The notes under the pieces: model-generated
Databases searched by the model: none
What the model was told of the DNA's origin: nothing
Seen by the model: only the letters and a program-made list of their open reading frames with translations
Origin: Basidiobolus meristosporus CBS 931.73
Lineage: Eukaryota > Basidiobolomycota > Basidiobolomycetes > Basidiobolales > Basidiobolaceae
DNA length: 64,000 nucleotides
Assembly: GCA_002104905.1 (NCBI GenBank)
Contig: MCFE01000135.1
Coordinates: forward strand, 93,865 to 157,864
Direction: 5' to 3'
In this document: positions 46,849 to 58,273 of the stretch, in pieces
Layout: each line of letters starts with the position of its first letter
How positions within the stretch are numbered: position 1 is the first letter of the stretch
Program-made: the position numbers and the translations under genes

Positions 46849-49350
46849 ATGTCGTTGATTTCCTACAAAGAGGATCTTGAATATTTGAACCCGGATTTTG
46901 AACCGAACAGTTTACGAGTAATTGACCTGAGGCGTATCCTCTCACGACATAATGTTCCTTATAGTACCACGGTAAGAAAAGCAGTACTTGTGGAGCTATT
47001 TCGCACCCACATCGCAAACAACGCGGAAAATATTCGGAAGGACAGTCGAACGCAACGTAAACGAGACTATACTATTCATACTGGAGTATCCTCATTCTAA
47101 CAAAGGTTTGGCTGTTTTCGTGCGTAGGGTTTCCCACCAATGACGCCAAATAAGCAAAGCTCCTCGACGAGCCCCCCGAAGAGCCGAGTGGTACATATCT
47201 TAACCCTATGTGTCGGTCAGGACACCGTTCAACGTAGCCTCGCATTTCTAACTCCTTGTAGAAACAAACGATAGAGATGTTCGAACTTTTAAGTTCCGAT
47301 GGGGAAACCTCGCCACCACCAAAGCGAAAACCACACGTTAGACGCAAAATCACCAAGGTCAGTTATGCCAAGTTGGCATGTTTTTGGTTCAATACACCAG
47401 TTCACACGACTCTATTTGTTCGAAGCCAATCATCCAGCAAAACACAGACTCTATCAGCTCTGAAGGAGAGTCATCTCCACCGCCAGTCCCACGTGTGCAA
47501 ACTCGCATCAACCAAGTAAAGGTTGGCATCGATGTGATACAGCTGGTAAACTCTAGGCTTTATTAATCTTTGAGTGTAGAGCCACTCCATTATCGACGTG
47601 AGCCCGTCCAACGCTCCAACTGCCTACAGTCTAACGAGTCAAGTAAGTGCGACATTCTCACCATTCATCTGGCTTAGATGTTGATCTTTCTATAAAGTTT
47701 TGCAAACTAGGGCCCCAAAGAAATTGCTTCCACTTTGTCCTTACAAAATGAGCTGGGTGGCAACCTACCGGAGAAGGAGCCAGCCCATACCGACCTCAAT
47801 GTACTGCTTGTGATAAGATATGTACATGTAGGTGGTGGTCTAATGGCAAATTTGATATATCCAGGCATCTGCAGAGGATACAATATTCTCTGATGAAAAT
47901 GTTTTTCAAAGCGGAGGCGAGACTCCAAAGAGAATTGTCAAAGTAAAGACCCTAAGGCAGTCTTGCTAAAAGAAAAGAGATTAAGCAATTTACGTGTACT
48001 AGAAATACAGACGGAAACCAAAGATTCCTACGCATACCTACTCCAAGGAGGTTCTCACTGCGGTTAGTCCGCCCGAAGTGTCTATCGAAACCCAGCATCA
48101 GGTAGTACCTAGCCAATATACGGACTCCTTTGTTGATAACAACTCGATTCTCGACGAAGCAGAGATGTACCTAGCTTCCAAATATCGACATCGGCGCCGT
48201 AAGCACCATCGCCAAGTTTACATTGAATATCAGTGGGGCTCATTTTGGGTCTTCTTAAGTATATGCTTTATGGCGTTTCTCCTTTATCTTCGCATCCAGC
48301 ACCAAAGGTTGGGATACTGCCTGCCCTCGGATGTGGATTCCGGTAGAGTGAGCTCAGCATTTACGTCCAAACCACCTACTGAGCCCTTGCTCTTGTCTAT
48401 CCAGCCACTCCGATGAGTCTGTTATTTCCGAGGTGTACTCCGTGCCCGATTCATGGAGAATGCCAGCACAAGGAGTTTCTAGGATGTGAGCCCAGTTACT
48501 TACCAAAATACACGCCACTGATTTCCTTCGTGAATCCGCTACGAGTCAAATGTGTTCCAGACTCGACAAGAATGGCCAAAGTCGAAGCTATTGTGGAAAT
48601 GGCCCAGGAAATACTGAAATCCCGCGCAGGAATGATCCAATGCCAAAATCAACCATCAACCCACACCGGATTAGCTGAAAGTGAACTTCAACAAGCTCTG
48701 ATGGCAAAGGTATTTGCGTTTTAGTCGTAGTTGGCTGTAGCACTGACCAATTGCATTCTAGCCAATGCTACAACACCTAAACTTGGTGGATCTGTGGCCG
48801 TCAGTCGTTCAAGGGTTAACCAACCGGAATGATGTATCCTCCGATTCCAGGTAATGCTTGGCCTTCGTATGATATCAACCCACAGTCAACTCATTATCGT
48901 TTAGTGGGGAGTTGGTGTTTTCCTCAAATGAACCAGAATACTCTTTAGGATGCCAAGGAATACACGCGTATATCCAACCGGTATTGATCAGTGCGGGCCT
49001 GATGGTGCTTGGAATCTATTGCACATTGCAGTACAATGGTAATATATACAATGGCCATGAATGAGTCCACAGCTAACCCAAATATAGCTTACCTTGCTGA
49101 GAAACAGATGGTTCATCAACTGGTGAGGCAAGTCTATAGAATGCTACGGGTCTCAGCAAACGAAGTCTCCGTAGTTCAGCTTCGAGACTACCTAGTTTTT
49201 GATATCCCACCTAAAAAGCGGCTTTTGCTATGGACAAAGGCAAGCCAGATCGTGGCCCAGAATCCCAACGTACGAACCACGCGCAGAAAGGTGAATGGCG
49301 ATGTATCAACATTCTGGAAGTGGGTTGGCAAGCACAATTTTGTAAACTAG
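46849..49350 (+). CDS. HEH1: Heh1/Src1 (MAN1-type) inner nuclear membrane protein
   Basis: Twelve exons (46849-47085, 47128-47190, 47262-47357, 47426-47515, 47580-47642, 47711-47800, 47865-47942, 48003-48342, 48405-48709, 48762-48850, 48905-49038, 49088-49350) give about 615 residues in unbroken phase. The N-terminal HeH domain reads YLNPDFEPNSLRVIDLRRIL. NVFQSGGETPKRIVK and a basic stretch follow, then a first membrane helix (FWVFLSICFMAFLLYL). The lumenal CTPCPIHGEC cysteine module precedes a second helix (VLISAGLMVLGIYC) and a C-terminal Man1-Src1 winged helix (FWKWVGKHNFVN at the end). These proteins tether chromatin and recruit ESCRT-III for nuclear pore surveillance. Several exons are only 63-96 nt and the first intron is 42 nt. 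Confidence 0.9.
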
Positions 49351-49536
49351 ATCATTTTTCGCCTGATTTCGGGAAATATATTTGGAAATATTTGAAAAAT
49401 AAAGTTAAATTGGTGGCGAATTGGACTTATATTGGACATGAGGGCATGGGGACATGGGGGGTATGACCAAGATGTATTCCTTTTATTCGTTTCCAGATAT
49501 TTACATGTGTTGGAGCCCAAAATTGTGGTGACTTGA

Positions 49537-50675
49537 TTAGAACGAGAGCGCCAAAAAACCGCCCAGCAATGGCAGGAGCGGCAGGAGGTAGAGGGATTTG
49601 GAAGCCATGGATTTTATTTCCGGCTCAATACGCCCGCTCAAGACATCTGGCAAAACGGGATGTTAGATGTGGATCCAGGCAGCGATTTGGAGCACGTAAC
49701 TTACCGGAAACGCTACAGGCCTGCTTCAAATTTTGACATGGCAGGGCGTTATTTCCAGACGTGTTGAAGAAAAAGGAATGTGACCGGATCGATAGGGTCG
49801 CAGTCTCTGTTGGAGGCCCCTTGGAGAAGTTCGGATTACCATCGGACCAGTGGTTGAAGATCATCTTGCCAGGAACACTGGGGATGTTTGTATTATAGGT
49901 GTTGTAGAACTGTCCGTCAAAGTAGAAATCTGCTTTGCCAGGAGACCAGTCAAACCGATACTCGTGATAATCCTGGTTAAATGAGTGAATATTCTGGCTC
50001 AAAAATCCTTCACTTCATGTGCACCTACCGCTGCTGTATCTACATCCAGATTGACTGTGCCGTGGGTGAGAGGATCAGCCGAGCCATCTGGTCGTTTGAT
50101 GCTAGGATGGATAGCCCAGTATACTTGAGAAGGATTACGAATGTAGCTCAATAACTCTATATCTAGCTCAGCCTCATCACTCTCGTAGAAGTAAAATGCC
50201 GACACAGTTCCTGCTTGCATTGGGATCTTCATGACCGCTCTGAAGGAGCCATAAAGAATATCTTTTCTATCGATTGCAAAGTCTCGGTTATGATACTGAG
50301 AAATATGTTTGGTTTCGGAAAACAGTACCTTGAAGTGGAGACACTACCACCTCTGAGAGGAGTATCTCCATTCTGAGGGGTAACTACTAGCTCAAGGCCA
50401 TTCGCGTCAGTCTTGACATTATCGGTTGAATAGACACGGTCCACAGTGTTTTCAAACTTGCTTGGCACCTTGTAGCTTGCAACGAGGTAGGTTTTGTCTT
50501 TGTTTATATTCCCAGTGTAGTTGCTCCAAGTGACGTGCTGAGCATTGGCCCAGACGTTCTTTGTATCTTCTTGGTAAAAGCCACAATCGCAGTTTACCTT
50601 CTCTGCAGAGACGTTTGGTAAAAGGGAAAACGTGGCTAAACTGGAAAGAATCAACAGTGAGGAATACATAGACAC
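49537..50675 (-). CDS. GPI-anchored GH16 family glucanase/transglycosylase
   Basis: Four exons (50675-50329, 50266-50029, 49993-49705, 49646-49537) encode about 327 residues. The signal peptide is MSMYSSLLILSSLATFSLLP with cleavage near SA. The GH16 catalytic motif ELDIE is present (SDEAELDIELL), followed by YEYRFDWSPGKADFYFDGQ-type strands (here HEYRFDWSPGKADFYFDGQ). The short last exon adds a hydrophobic tail (SLYLLPLLPLLGGFLALSF) typical of GPI attachment. GH16 members of this kind remodel beta-glucan or cross-link chitin and glucan in the fungal wall. The second intron is only 35 nt as drawn (49994-50028). A donor 15 bases further upstream in the gene (GTAGAT, after GTNLD-like VNLD) would make it 50 nt and also keep frame. 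Confidence 0.85.
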
Positions 50676-50718
50676 TATTGCTGAGTGAAATTATTATTCC
50701 ACTATCATATTATGTCAG

Positions 50719-50726
50719 TATATATA
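50719..50726 (-). promoter_or_regulatory. TATA box of the GH16 gene
   Basis: TATATATA lies about 45 bp upstream of the GH16 ATG on the minus strand. Confidence 0.5.
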
Positions 50727-51780
50727 GTCTCCGCGCAATTCTACCCCAGAAATCCTGTAGGAAAATCAATTTCGGAGGCACCGATCCAGTGACACAATTT
50801 TCACCAAATATATTAACCACCTTGGCTGGCAATTGGTATTCTATTATTATACTTCGTGCTCCATCCCCCATTCTGAATGATGATCTTCAACGAACTAACC
50901 CTCTCAAACTCTAATTTAACCGACTTTGTATTTTTCGCCAACCTAAAGTGGGCAGTGGTTCGAGCAAAAGGCCCATCATACACTAGGAATGGGTCTCTTA
51001 CGACGGAGAATTTCTGGTCGCAGTCTCTTCTATTTCTCGAACATTCCCTGATACTCCCTTTAGTACCTTTCGAATATTCAATCACATCATGTGAGTGGTA
51101 CCAAGTCCAAGAAACATTTATTACTATACATCACCACATTATTTCGGCCAATCCGAATGATGTAATCGATTCTTAGTCGAGGTTGTGTAGCTGCTAGAAA
51201 GAAGAACTTGGGTAAACAGGCAGGTGATGACATCTATCAAACCTAAACTTAACAGATGGAAGGTTTACAATGCACTTGCTTATATATTATAGGTTAGGGT
51301 TAAGGCAAGGGTAAGGTTACAGATAAGCGTTGCACACTGGGCTTATTTATTAATTACTTGTTTGATTATTCACTCTTCAGCATCTCCTGTTGTTATGCAA
51401 TATGGCTATATACGAGTACTTTCGGACTTGGCATTCCACATTTTCAGGTTCCTTAATCTAGTTTAAAGCTTCAAATACTCGGATATATACTACGAAGTCC
51501 TTCCTTCGAAGCTTCAAGAGAAAATTCCACGAGTGATGCCCAATATCAACTCATGACTTTGTTTTGAAAGTGGTACTCCGAAATCGACACCTAAACTCAT
51601 GCGGACTATGTGGCTGGTGCATGGAGGATAAGGACAGCCTCACATTTGCTACTTGATGAGGGCTTGGCATCATTTTTGCTTAATTTTTTGAATAATACTG
51701 TGGCATTATCACCTTACCATATTGGTCACAATGGGAGTAGCTAAGATTACGTAGGGTCAAGGATTGCGGATTTCTAAAAT
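50727..51780. other. Intergenic, no supported gene
   Basis: About 1 kb of AT-rich DNA. Open frames of 78-99 codons on both strands (50678-51176) overlap one another without motif support. Confidence 0.5.
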
Positions 51781-52884
51781 AATATAAAGGTACAGAGCCT
51801 GCGATCAGCTCCGCTATCTTCACAACAGAAACCCATCTTTTGACTGCATGGGCAAGTGCTTGCAGAGTTGCATCAAGTATGGGCTTCGACAATCACGTGA
51901 AATCTGTGACTGGTACTTGGAAAATCGAACCATTGTTTCAGGGATTTCAAGGTATTCACTGATCGAAGGATACCTTGTCAATAATTGCATATCTAAAGCA
52001 GCCGAGTTGTTAAAAGGCACCTCTATCTCTAGGATAGCTCAGAATCTTGAAAATATCGAAGCAGGAAACATATCGATGGCTCATCTCCACCTATTCTGAT
52101 GAGAAGCTGGTAAGATGTATAGCTCGAGCTTGCGCAAAGGCTGGATACGTCGATACCCTAGAGAGTTTACTCCACAAACCATTCAGCCTCTCGGTTGAGT
52201 ACAAGATGTTTGAGGGTTTGTCAAGCTTGTCCGTAGCTAAACTACTACTGAAGCATATTTGCAATAACGGTCGCGTCTATCTGAAGGTTCTTGAAATATT
52301 CACTTTTCATGGCAATGCAGACGCGTACAAACCATCAGAGAAATCAGAGCCTGTATTCCTATATCTGGTCACTCTCGCAATGGAACACTTCGACTCTGTG
52401 CTACTACGAAAGTATATCAGGTATGTGGTTGAATACGGCTATTCAACAGTTTTAAGAATTAACATCAGCTGAGGCAGATGTACAAATTTCCGATATCATT
52501 AATCCAAAGGTTTGCAAGTGGCAGAATGAAGAGATAATCCAGTACTTTCTTCATGCAGGGATCATCCAAACAATACCCCTCAGCTCATTGGTATGTCTAC
52601 GAAACCTTCGAAGTATCCAAAATCTTTTACAACGTCAGCTTGTCCTTGCCTATGACGGCAGTCCAATTCAATGGAGATCACTGCAAAAAGAAATACTTGT
52701 ACAGTATTTAGGATCACCTGGCTCCCGGCAAGTGGTAGGCAAGGAGGCACTCCTGGATACAATCTATTCCTTGGATAAGCAACAATATGGAGAAATCCTG
52801 GACTTAATATCGCCCTGGCTCGGGGTTAGGAGTGAATGGGATATATGGTCTAGCTGTTTAACTCATGATCGAAGAGATTGAGTG
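51781..52884 (+). pseudogene. Unresolved or broken helical-repeat gene
   Basis: Three plus-strand pieces look coding by composition. The first (about 51800-51951) has FDCMGKCLQSCIKYGLRQSR and DWYLENRTIVSG. The second (52043-52420) has KLVRCIARACAKAGYVDTLE and SSLSVAKLLLKHICNNG. The third (about 52470-52881) has LRNLRSIQNLLQRQLVLAYD and ends DIWSSCLTHDRRD. A 91-nt intron (51952-52042) joins the first two in phase. No GT/AG pair joins the second to the third in frame: the obvious donor at 52421 and acceptors at 52468 or 52480 lead to early stops. No family is recognised; the helical pattern vaguely recalls PPR-like or other alpha-solenoid proteins. It may be a decaying gene, a gene with another consensus indel, or an incomplete model. 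Confidence 0.35.
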
Positions 52885-53954
52885 GTACTTGAATCAGGCC
52901 AACAGCCACATGTTGCTCGACGTATTGAACAAACTTTTATCTAACTTGAGCATTAAATATATGTAACTCGCGAGAATGGTATTTCTAAATTTAACTACAC
53001 CGGCAGCGAAGGTTGAATATAATAGTGGGATTGTAACATTGATCCAGTAGTCTTCTCTAAATTAGGAAGCTGAGAGTCTGGATCTAGGTTGAAGTCAGAA
53101 TGCTTGGGAGAAGTGATACATCGATCGGAATTCTAGGGATTTGTGTGGCTGTGTATATATATGTACATATACAATATGGTCAAGTGGTCGATAGGAAAGT
53201 ATGCATGTTAGTGGAACCCAGAATTTACTGGTTCAGCTTTTTGGAAAACAAGACGACTGCATAGGAATATAGAAAAATTGCCAACAGCACTGAAAATGCT
53301 GAGGAAGTGCTGACATAGCGCCATGCCTTGGCAAGCATATATCACGTATGCGATTGACTTTGCTGTTCTTCAGCGAGTATATTTCACATACGCGATTGAC
53401 CTATCTGATCTTCAGCGATCCCCTTTCTGATATGAAAGTCAACACGACCGGGTTCCTTTTTTGGGCTGGTGCCACCCAGACCATTTACTGGCTTGGTGAG
53501 ACAAGTAGTATATTTCATACAACAAACGGTTTAAAGGTGTTGATTGACAGGACATAGCAGAGGACTCAAGTAGAATGCAAATGTTTAAAATCTATCGGGG
53601 TTGTGTTAACATGTTATGCACAATAGCGTTTTCATTATAGGTAGCAAGTCAACCAATACAGCTTGGGGAGCTAACCTGATGCGCTAATCCCGCGACCGTG
53701 TTTGATCATCGGCCCGTAGTTATGGTTGCAAGGGTATTCGGCTGGTTCATTTTCAAAGTGTTATAGCCACCCAGCAACCCATAGTAACCACGCACTAGTT
53801 CCACTGCTATGGGGCGAGGCTAAATAAAGATAAATTACTGAGAATGAAGTTAGCCCGGTAAAGATATATTACGTAAGGATGCTAGGGTACTCACCATGCA
53901 AACAAAGAGCGAAAAAAGGGAATTTTCGCGTTGCGTTGGGTGCAATAAAATTTG

Positions 53955-53975
53955 ATCAGATATTGCTTATCTGAT
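53955..53975. promoter_or_regulatory. Palindromic iron-GATA (Sre/Fep1/Urbs1-type) site
   Basis: ATCAGATA, a five-base spacer TTGCT, then TATCTGAT form a perfect 8-bp inverted repeat. One half (TTATCTGAT, 53967-53975) is an exact match, on the reverse strand, to ATCWGATAA, the site of fungal iron-sensing GATA repressors. It lies 62-82 bp before the FET4 start. Confidence 0.65.
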
Positions 53976-53990
53976 TGCCCAACATTCCCA

Positions 53991-53996
53991 TATAAA
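53991..53996 (+). promoter_or_regulatory. TATA box of FET4
   Basis: TATAAA lies 41-46 bp before the ATG, just downstream of the GATA palindrome. Confidence 0.5.
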
Positions 53997-54036
53997 TCCG
54001 ATTCTTGCGAAAGAAACTCTCCCAAAATCACCACTC

Positions 54037-55557
54037 ATGTCAGCTCCCGATCATAGTGACAAGAGGTTTGGCGAAAGAGTTCTTTCTGCTCTGTGCTCTC
54101 CGGGAAAGCAGTATGCCGTTCAATCAGCTGCGCCCACTCAGTTTATTTCCATCAACAAGGCGGAAACTGTGTACACTGTGGGCGAGGAGATACCAGAGAG
54201 CACACCCTGGATTAAGCAATCTCTTGGGGGGCGTCTCTTTGACTCCGTCACAAAATACGCAGGTTCGCGTGTCATGTTTGTGTTGACTTTGGCCGTCTTA
54301 GCTGGGTGGTCAATAGTAGGCATTGTTCTGCATGCACCAGCAAACTGGCAAATTGCCATCCAGGATGGTGGGTCGATTCAATGCTACATCTCGGATACTC
54401 TCCTGATGCGCCAGCAACAAAATCATTGCCACAGGCTCCTGACCATCATTGCTCAGTTGCGTTCCAGAAACGCAACGTTTAATAGACTAGTATTCAGCAA
54501 TGATCTTTTCAAAGGCAAAAACATTCCCAAGGTGGCCGCTATGGGACTTCCTAAAGATGTTGTTGGTGACGCAGCCAACCTGCCTTTAGAGAACTGGTTC
54601 GATAGGACCTGTAACTGGGTTTCCATTACCGTTGGCTCTATCTATTCGTTATTCTTCTATTGGGTGGGGATCTTTGTATGGATCGGGGCTGGCTCCTTCC
54701 TTCAATGGAGCAATATGTGGCAGCTGTATATCAATACTGCCATTGCCGTTGAGCTAACGTTCACCTCAATGTTTTTGCAAAATACTCGCCGCCGTCACAT
54801 GGAGTATTTCGAAAAGTGTCTCACTTCAGTAATCCAAACTGACCAGGACATCGAGATTCTCTTGCGTCGCATTGATGGAGACAACACTCCGAATCCTTCG
54901 ATTGTGATCGAGCCTTTAAAGGTGAGTCTTGGCGTAAGGTCCATTGACTATTATGCAGATCTTGTTGGCTCTGGAGTCGGTGTCGTTATCTCCATCACCG
55001 TCTTTGTTGTCTGGATAGCCATCGGTAACTGTATGCAGTGGAATTCCAACTGGTGGCTGATCATCGGGACGTATACCGGTCTGGTAGGTTTTGTGGATGG
55101 CTTCATCTTAAGAAACGTGTATTTCCGTCAAGACAAGATAATGAATGAGCAGCTTGATGTGCTGATTGACGCAGACTTGGCTATTTTCCAGTATCTCAAC
55201 CTGGCGCCGCCTACGCAGTCTGAGTCTTGCAAGAGCTCACTCATCACTCGTATGAGTAATTTCATGGGCAATGTTTGCTCAATGCCGGAAGCCGTGCTTG
55301 CCTCTGTCTTAGTAACCGTGGCTTTGCTGTGTATTGCCAGCGGAATGGACTGGAATGAAACGGGGCAATTGCTATGCAATACCCCAACTATGATTATAGA
55401 AGGCTTTCTATTCATTGTGTTGATACAAGCACACAATATGTCAAACACAAAGCGACGGATACAGTTGCATGACATACTGCTAAGACGGCTCAAGCTACAT
55501 CAATTCCTACTGTCAGTCGCCGACCAGAGTAAATACACTGAAAAAGGATCCAACTAA
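54037..55557 (+). CDS. FET4: Low-affinity iron/divalent metal permease (Fet4 family)
   Basis: A complete, intronless 506-residue multi-pass membrane protein. The iron permease repeat occurs twice: FDSVTKYAGSRVMFVLTLAV with QDGGSIQCYISDTLLMRQQQ, and a second set with VTVGSIYSLFFYWVGIFVWI-like helices (here ITVGSIYSLFFYWVGIFVWI) and NTAIAVELTFTSMFLQNTRR. A third related block is RNVYFRQDKIMNEQLDVLID. I count roughly six to eight hydrophobic helices. Fet4 proteins import Fe2+, and also Zn2+ and Cu2+, at the plasma membrane with low affinity. The palindromic iron-GATA site upstream implies repression in iron-replete cells. This is the last host gene before the telomere. Confidence 0.93.
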   Translation: MSAPDHSDKRFGERVLSALCSPGKQYAVQSAAPTQFISINKAETVYTVGEEIPESTPWIKQSLGGRLFDSVTKYAGSRVMFVLTLAVLAGWSIVGIVLHAPANWQIAIQDGGSIQCYISDTLLMRQQQNHCHRLLTIIAQLRSRNATFNRLVFSNDLFKGKNIPKVAAMGLPKDVVGDAANLPLENWFDRTCNWVSITVGSIYSLFFYWVGIFVWIGAGSFLQWSNMWQLYINTAIAVELTFTSMFLQNTRRRHMEYFEKCLTSVIQTDQDIEILLRRIDGDNTPNPSIVIEPLKVSLGVRSIDYYADLVGSGVGVVISITVFVVWIAIGNCMQWNSNWWLIIGTYTGLVGFVDGFILRNVYFRQDKIMNEQLDVLIDADLAIFQYLNLAPPTQSESCKSSLITRMSNFMGNVCSMPEAVLASVLVTVALLCIASGMDWNETGQLLCNTPTMIIEGFLFIVLIQAHNMSNTKRRIQLHDILLRRLKLHQFLLSVADQSKYTEKGSN

Positions 55558-57111
55558 CATAGGTTTCCCTCTTCCATCATCACTAGTTGGAGCTACTATA
55601 GACTAGAAGCACCCTACCTTATTTAACCAACATCCCATTTTGCATCACCGTTACCATTGTAAAGTGAATTTGTTCGAATGAATGATAGCCCACTCTAGAG
55701 TCGGTTTCTATAATAAGCTTAGGTTTTTAAAGTGCTATATTAGGTATATCAGCAACCAGCCTTTTATTTAGACGTCTGGTTGCGTTTGGAATGGAAATGG
55801 AATTCCACTACACGCCTGCCACATTGGGGTCGGGTATCTTGTTTTAGAAATACCTGCAATTTGGTACATTCAAATATGGGTTTGGATAGCCATGCGCGAG
55901 ATTGATCTGAGATTTGATAACGGTGCATAAGTCATGTGATGATGATCGGTGCCATGGTTAGATGTTAGATTGTTGAATCTTACCTCAGCTATGCCAATAT
56001 TCTTCTAATCTACATCCGTACTTAACGCTATATGCTGCAAATTGTTAGCATAAATCAATTTCCGACTTGGGCTTGTTTGCGGGTGATATCTTACTAATTA
56101 TTCCGAAATTTTCGAAGTTATCCAACCCCCCCCCCCAATTTGTACTCATCACATTCTACCACCTTCCCCAACACATCTGGTTCCGGAATCTTTCTCTGTT
56201 GGAACTCAATGATATAGGGTTATGCTAAGGTTCGAGTCACACATAAATTAATCATAGGTCTAGAACACACTACTGGAATCGGTGAATACTGATGGGCCTG
56301 CCAAATAGATAATCATTTCATCTAAAAGCATCATTCAATTGCGCGAATCGTTGCAGATAGACCTGATGACTTTGGTCAGAAGTGGTATACAGGGCACGGA
56401 TATGGTTTCTGCGCGGTGATTCAACCGGTTCATATAGTGACCGTATAATCTTGTGCGAACTTCGCTATAGCAATATAACGGATTCTTTGAGGAAAGCTCC
56501 AGGAAGTTGTGCGCGCAGATTGGTGCTTACTGGGTGTGCTTGAGTGTTTAAGCTCCAGCATCTCTGAAGCATAGGAGCATCAATAAATTTCACGCAATAC
56601 TAGCCTCAAGATAATATTCCTCATGTTCAGGTGGATATTTGTATTGTACTTGCATATATGTACTGCTTTGGTTCTTTCCAATAACACGGATACAAGCTCA
56701 AGTGGAAAGATAAATATGTGGTTTCTGCCTAACAACATGACTTAACAGAAAAACACTTCATATGGTTGTAAGAGTCTTGGAGATATTGGAAGTGATTTGG
56801 GAGGACAAGTAGATTATGTGGTTCTCACTTAATGATTTATTGAATGTAAAAGTAGTATTTATACTTTTACATGGTCTTGGCATAACAAGCACATAGAATA
56901 TGTTTAAGAAGGTCCCAAGAACATGTGTGTAAAGTTTGGGGCTGTTTGGACAACTTTGATAATTTTCATGTTTTGGGCACCTGGTGTTTTAGTGAAAATA
57001 TTCTAGGTAAATCCCAACAAGGAATTTTGTCAGTATTCTCTAGGATTTGAAGGTAATGATCTAAGTGACTAAGTTAGGTGAATATTTAGGTGGAATTACA
57101 ACTTTTTACAA
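55558..57111. other. Subtelomeric intergenic region
   Basis: About 1.5 kb, AT-rich, with a C homopolymer near 56127. No supported coding or RNA gene. It marks the transition from host genes to telomere-associated elements. Confidence 0.6.
56844..56872. repeat. Perfect 11-bp inverted repeat, 7-base loop
   Basis: ATGTAAAAGTA (56844-56854) and TACTTTTACAT (56862-56872) are exact reverse complements. Confidence 0.75.
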
Positions 57112-57848
57112 CAGTTCCAAGGTAGAGAAGTCTGATCTTATAGGGCATAAACCCAAAAGCACCAAGAATAGCATGTCTGTAGGGGCATTCAGGCAAATGA
57201 GGCACCAAGGAGGTAATGCACCATACTGCAAACTTGTCAAGCTTAGTGCAGTCTCTAGAAGTAAGAGAGAGAAGTGGTAAGCCAAACTCCAGGACAGGGA
57301 AGACAAACTGCTTGAGTAGAAGGAGGTAGCTGAGAGCTGAAGTTGTACAAGGAGTAACAGCCAGTAACTTGTGGAGTGCCTGTTTTGCCAGGATAATTCT
57401 CTTCTTCAGGTGTGCTCCAGAGTCTAGTCCAGTAGGAAGCAAAGGAATGCCAATATATAAAGCAGAAGCCTGAGTAAATAGAGTGCAGTTCTTCAAGTTG
57501 ATAGGACAGCCCAAAGGTACTGTTGTTGCAATGGAAAGCTGTAGATTATTCTTCTGCAGATACTGGTGGATGGTCTGGGAGTCTTGCTGCACATTGGAGG
57601 GGGACATTCTGATGTCATCAGCAAAGAGGGTAGCCAGGCAGTCAGCTGAGAGTCTTGGGAAATCATTTAGCAAGATGGCAAACAGTATAGGACCAAGCAC
57701 AGAGCCTTGAACCACTCCATTAGGAACTGAGAACACAGCTGATTGCTCACTTGGGTGCAGAATTCTTGCTTGTGGATCCTGAAACAGAGACCTGACAAGG
57801 AGGGTGAGAGAGGTACTGGAGAATCATTGCAGCTTGAACCAAAGCAGA
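57112..57848 (-). mobile_element. Internal fragment of a second LINE copy
   Basis: About 735 bp matching 59276-60012 of the full LINE at roughly 90-95 percent by eye. It covers the RT region from about NGVVQGSVLGPILFAI through the FADD motif toward the C-terminus, still as one open frame. The 3' part of the element is missing at 57112. At the other side homology stops at GCAGATTT, where TTAGGG and a SINE 3' end begin (57849). The copy is diverged and lacks both ends, so it is dead. Confidence 0.85.
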
Positions 57849-57854
57849 TTTAGG

Positions 57855-58143
57855 GGGAGGAAAGGCACCAAGTGGTGGAATCTTTATTTACTTATGACAG
57901 GTATCTAAAGAAGCCATCTTAATTTGGAATAATTCCTAGAAAGCTGGGTCTGAGACATATCTTCCTGGTAAGCCAGGTCTGAGAGTTGAGAAGCTGAGTG
58001 GTACTGTATTTCCTAGTTAGCTAGGTCTGAGAGAGATTTCCTGGAAAGCCAGGCCTGAGAATTGAGAATCTGAGTATATCTGAGATGAGTTGTACTGATT
58101 TGCAATAGCTGAATTGTGGCTGGAATTGCCAGTAGAGTGGGGG
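57855..58143 (-). mobile_element. SINE copy 1 (5' truncated)
   Basis: About 285 bp aligning with 62961-63245 of the longest SINE copy. It includes the CACCAAGTGGTG terminal hairpin and the four-hairpin body. It begins right after TTAGGG at 57849-57854. Homology ends at GCCAGTAGAGTGGG, where GGTTAGGGGGG and the next copy begin. Confidence 0.8.
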
Positions 58144-58149
58144 TTAGGG

Positions 58150-58273
58150 GGGAGGAAAGTCACCAAGTGGTGAAATCTTTATTTACTTATGACAAGTATC
58201 TAAAGAAGCCAAGTTAATCTGAAGTTATTCCTAGAAAGCTAGGTCTGAGAGATATCTTCCTGGTAAGCCAGGT
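58150..58273 (-). mobile_element. SINE copy 2 (short, 5' truncated)
   Basis: Homologous to the first ~125 bp of the SINE 3' end. It starts directly after TTAGGG (58144-58149) and stops at GTAAGCCAGGT, inside the second hairpin. Confidence 0.75.

Larger units (their letters stand above)
52885..54036. other. Intergenic upstream of FET4
   Basis: About 1.15 kb with a duplicated stretch near 53325-53430 (ATATATCACGTATGCGATTGAC and ATATTTCACATACGCGATTGAC are similar, about 55 bp apart). No supported gene. Promoter elements of FET4 are listed separately. Confidence 0.5.

Noticed and set aside
53348-53557. 69-codon frame upstream of FET4
   Set aside because: It lies in a duplicated ATATATCAC stretch with no coding features.
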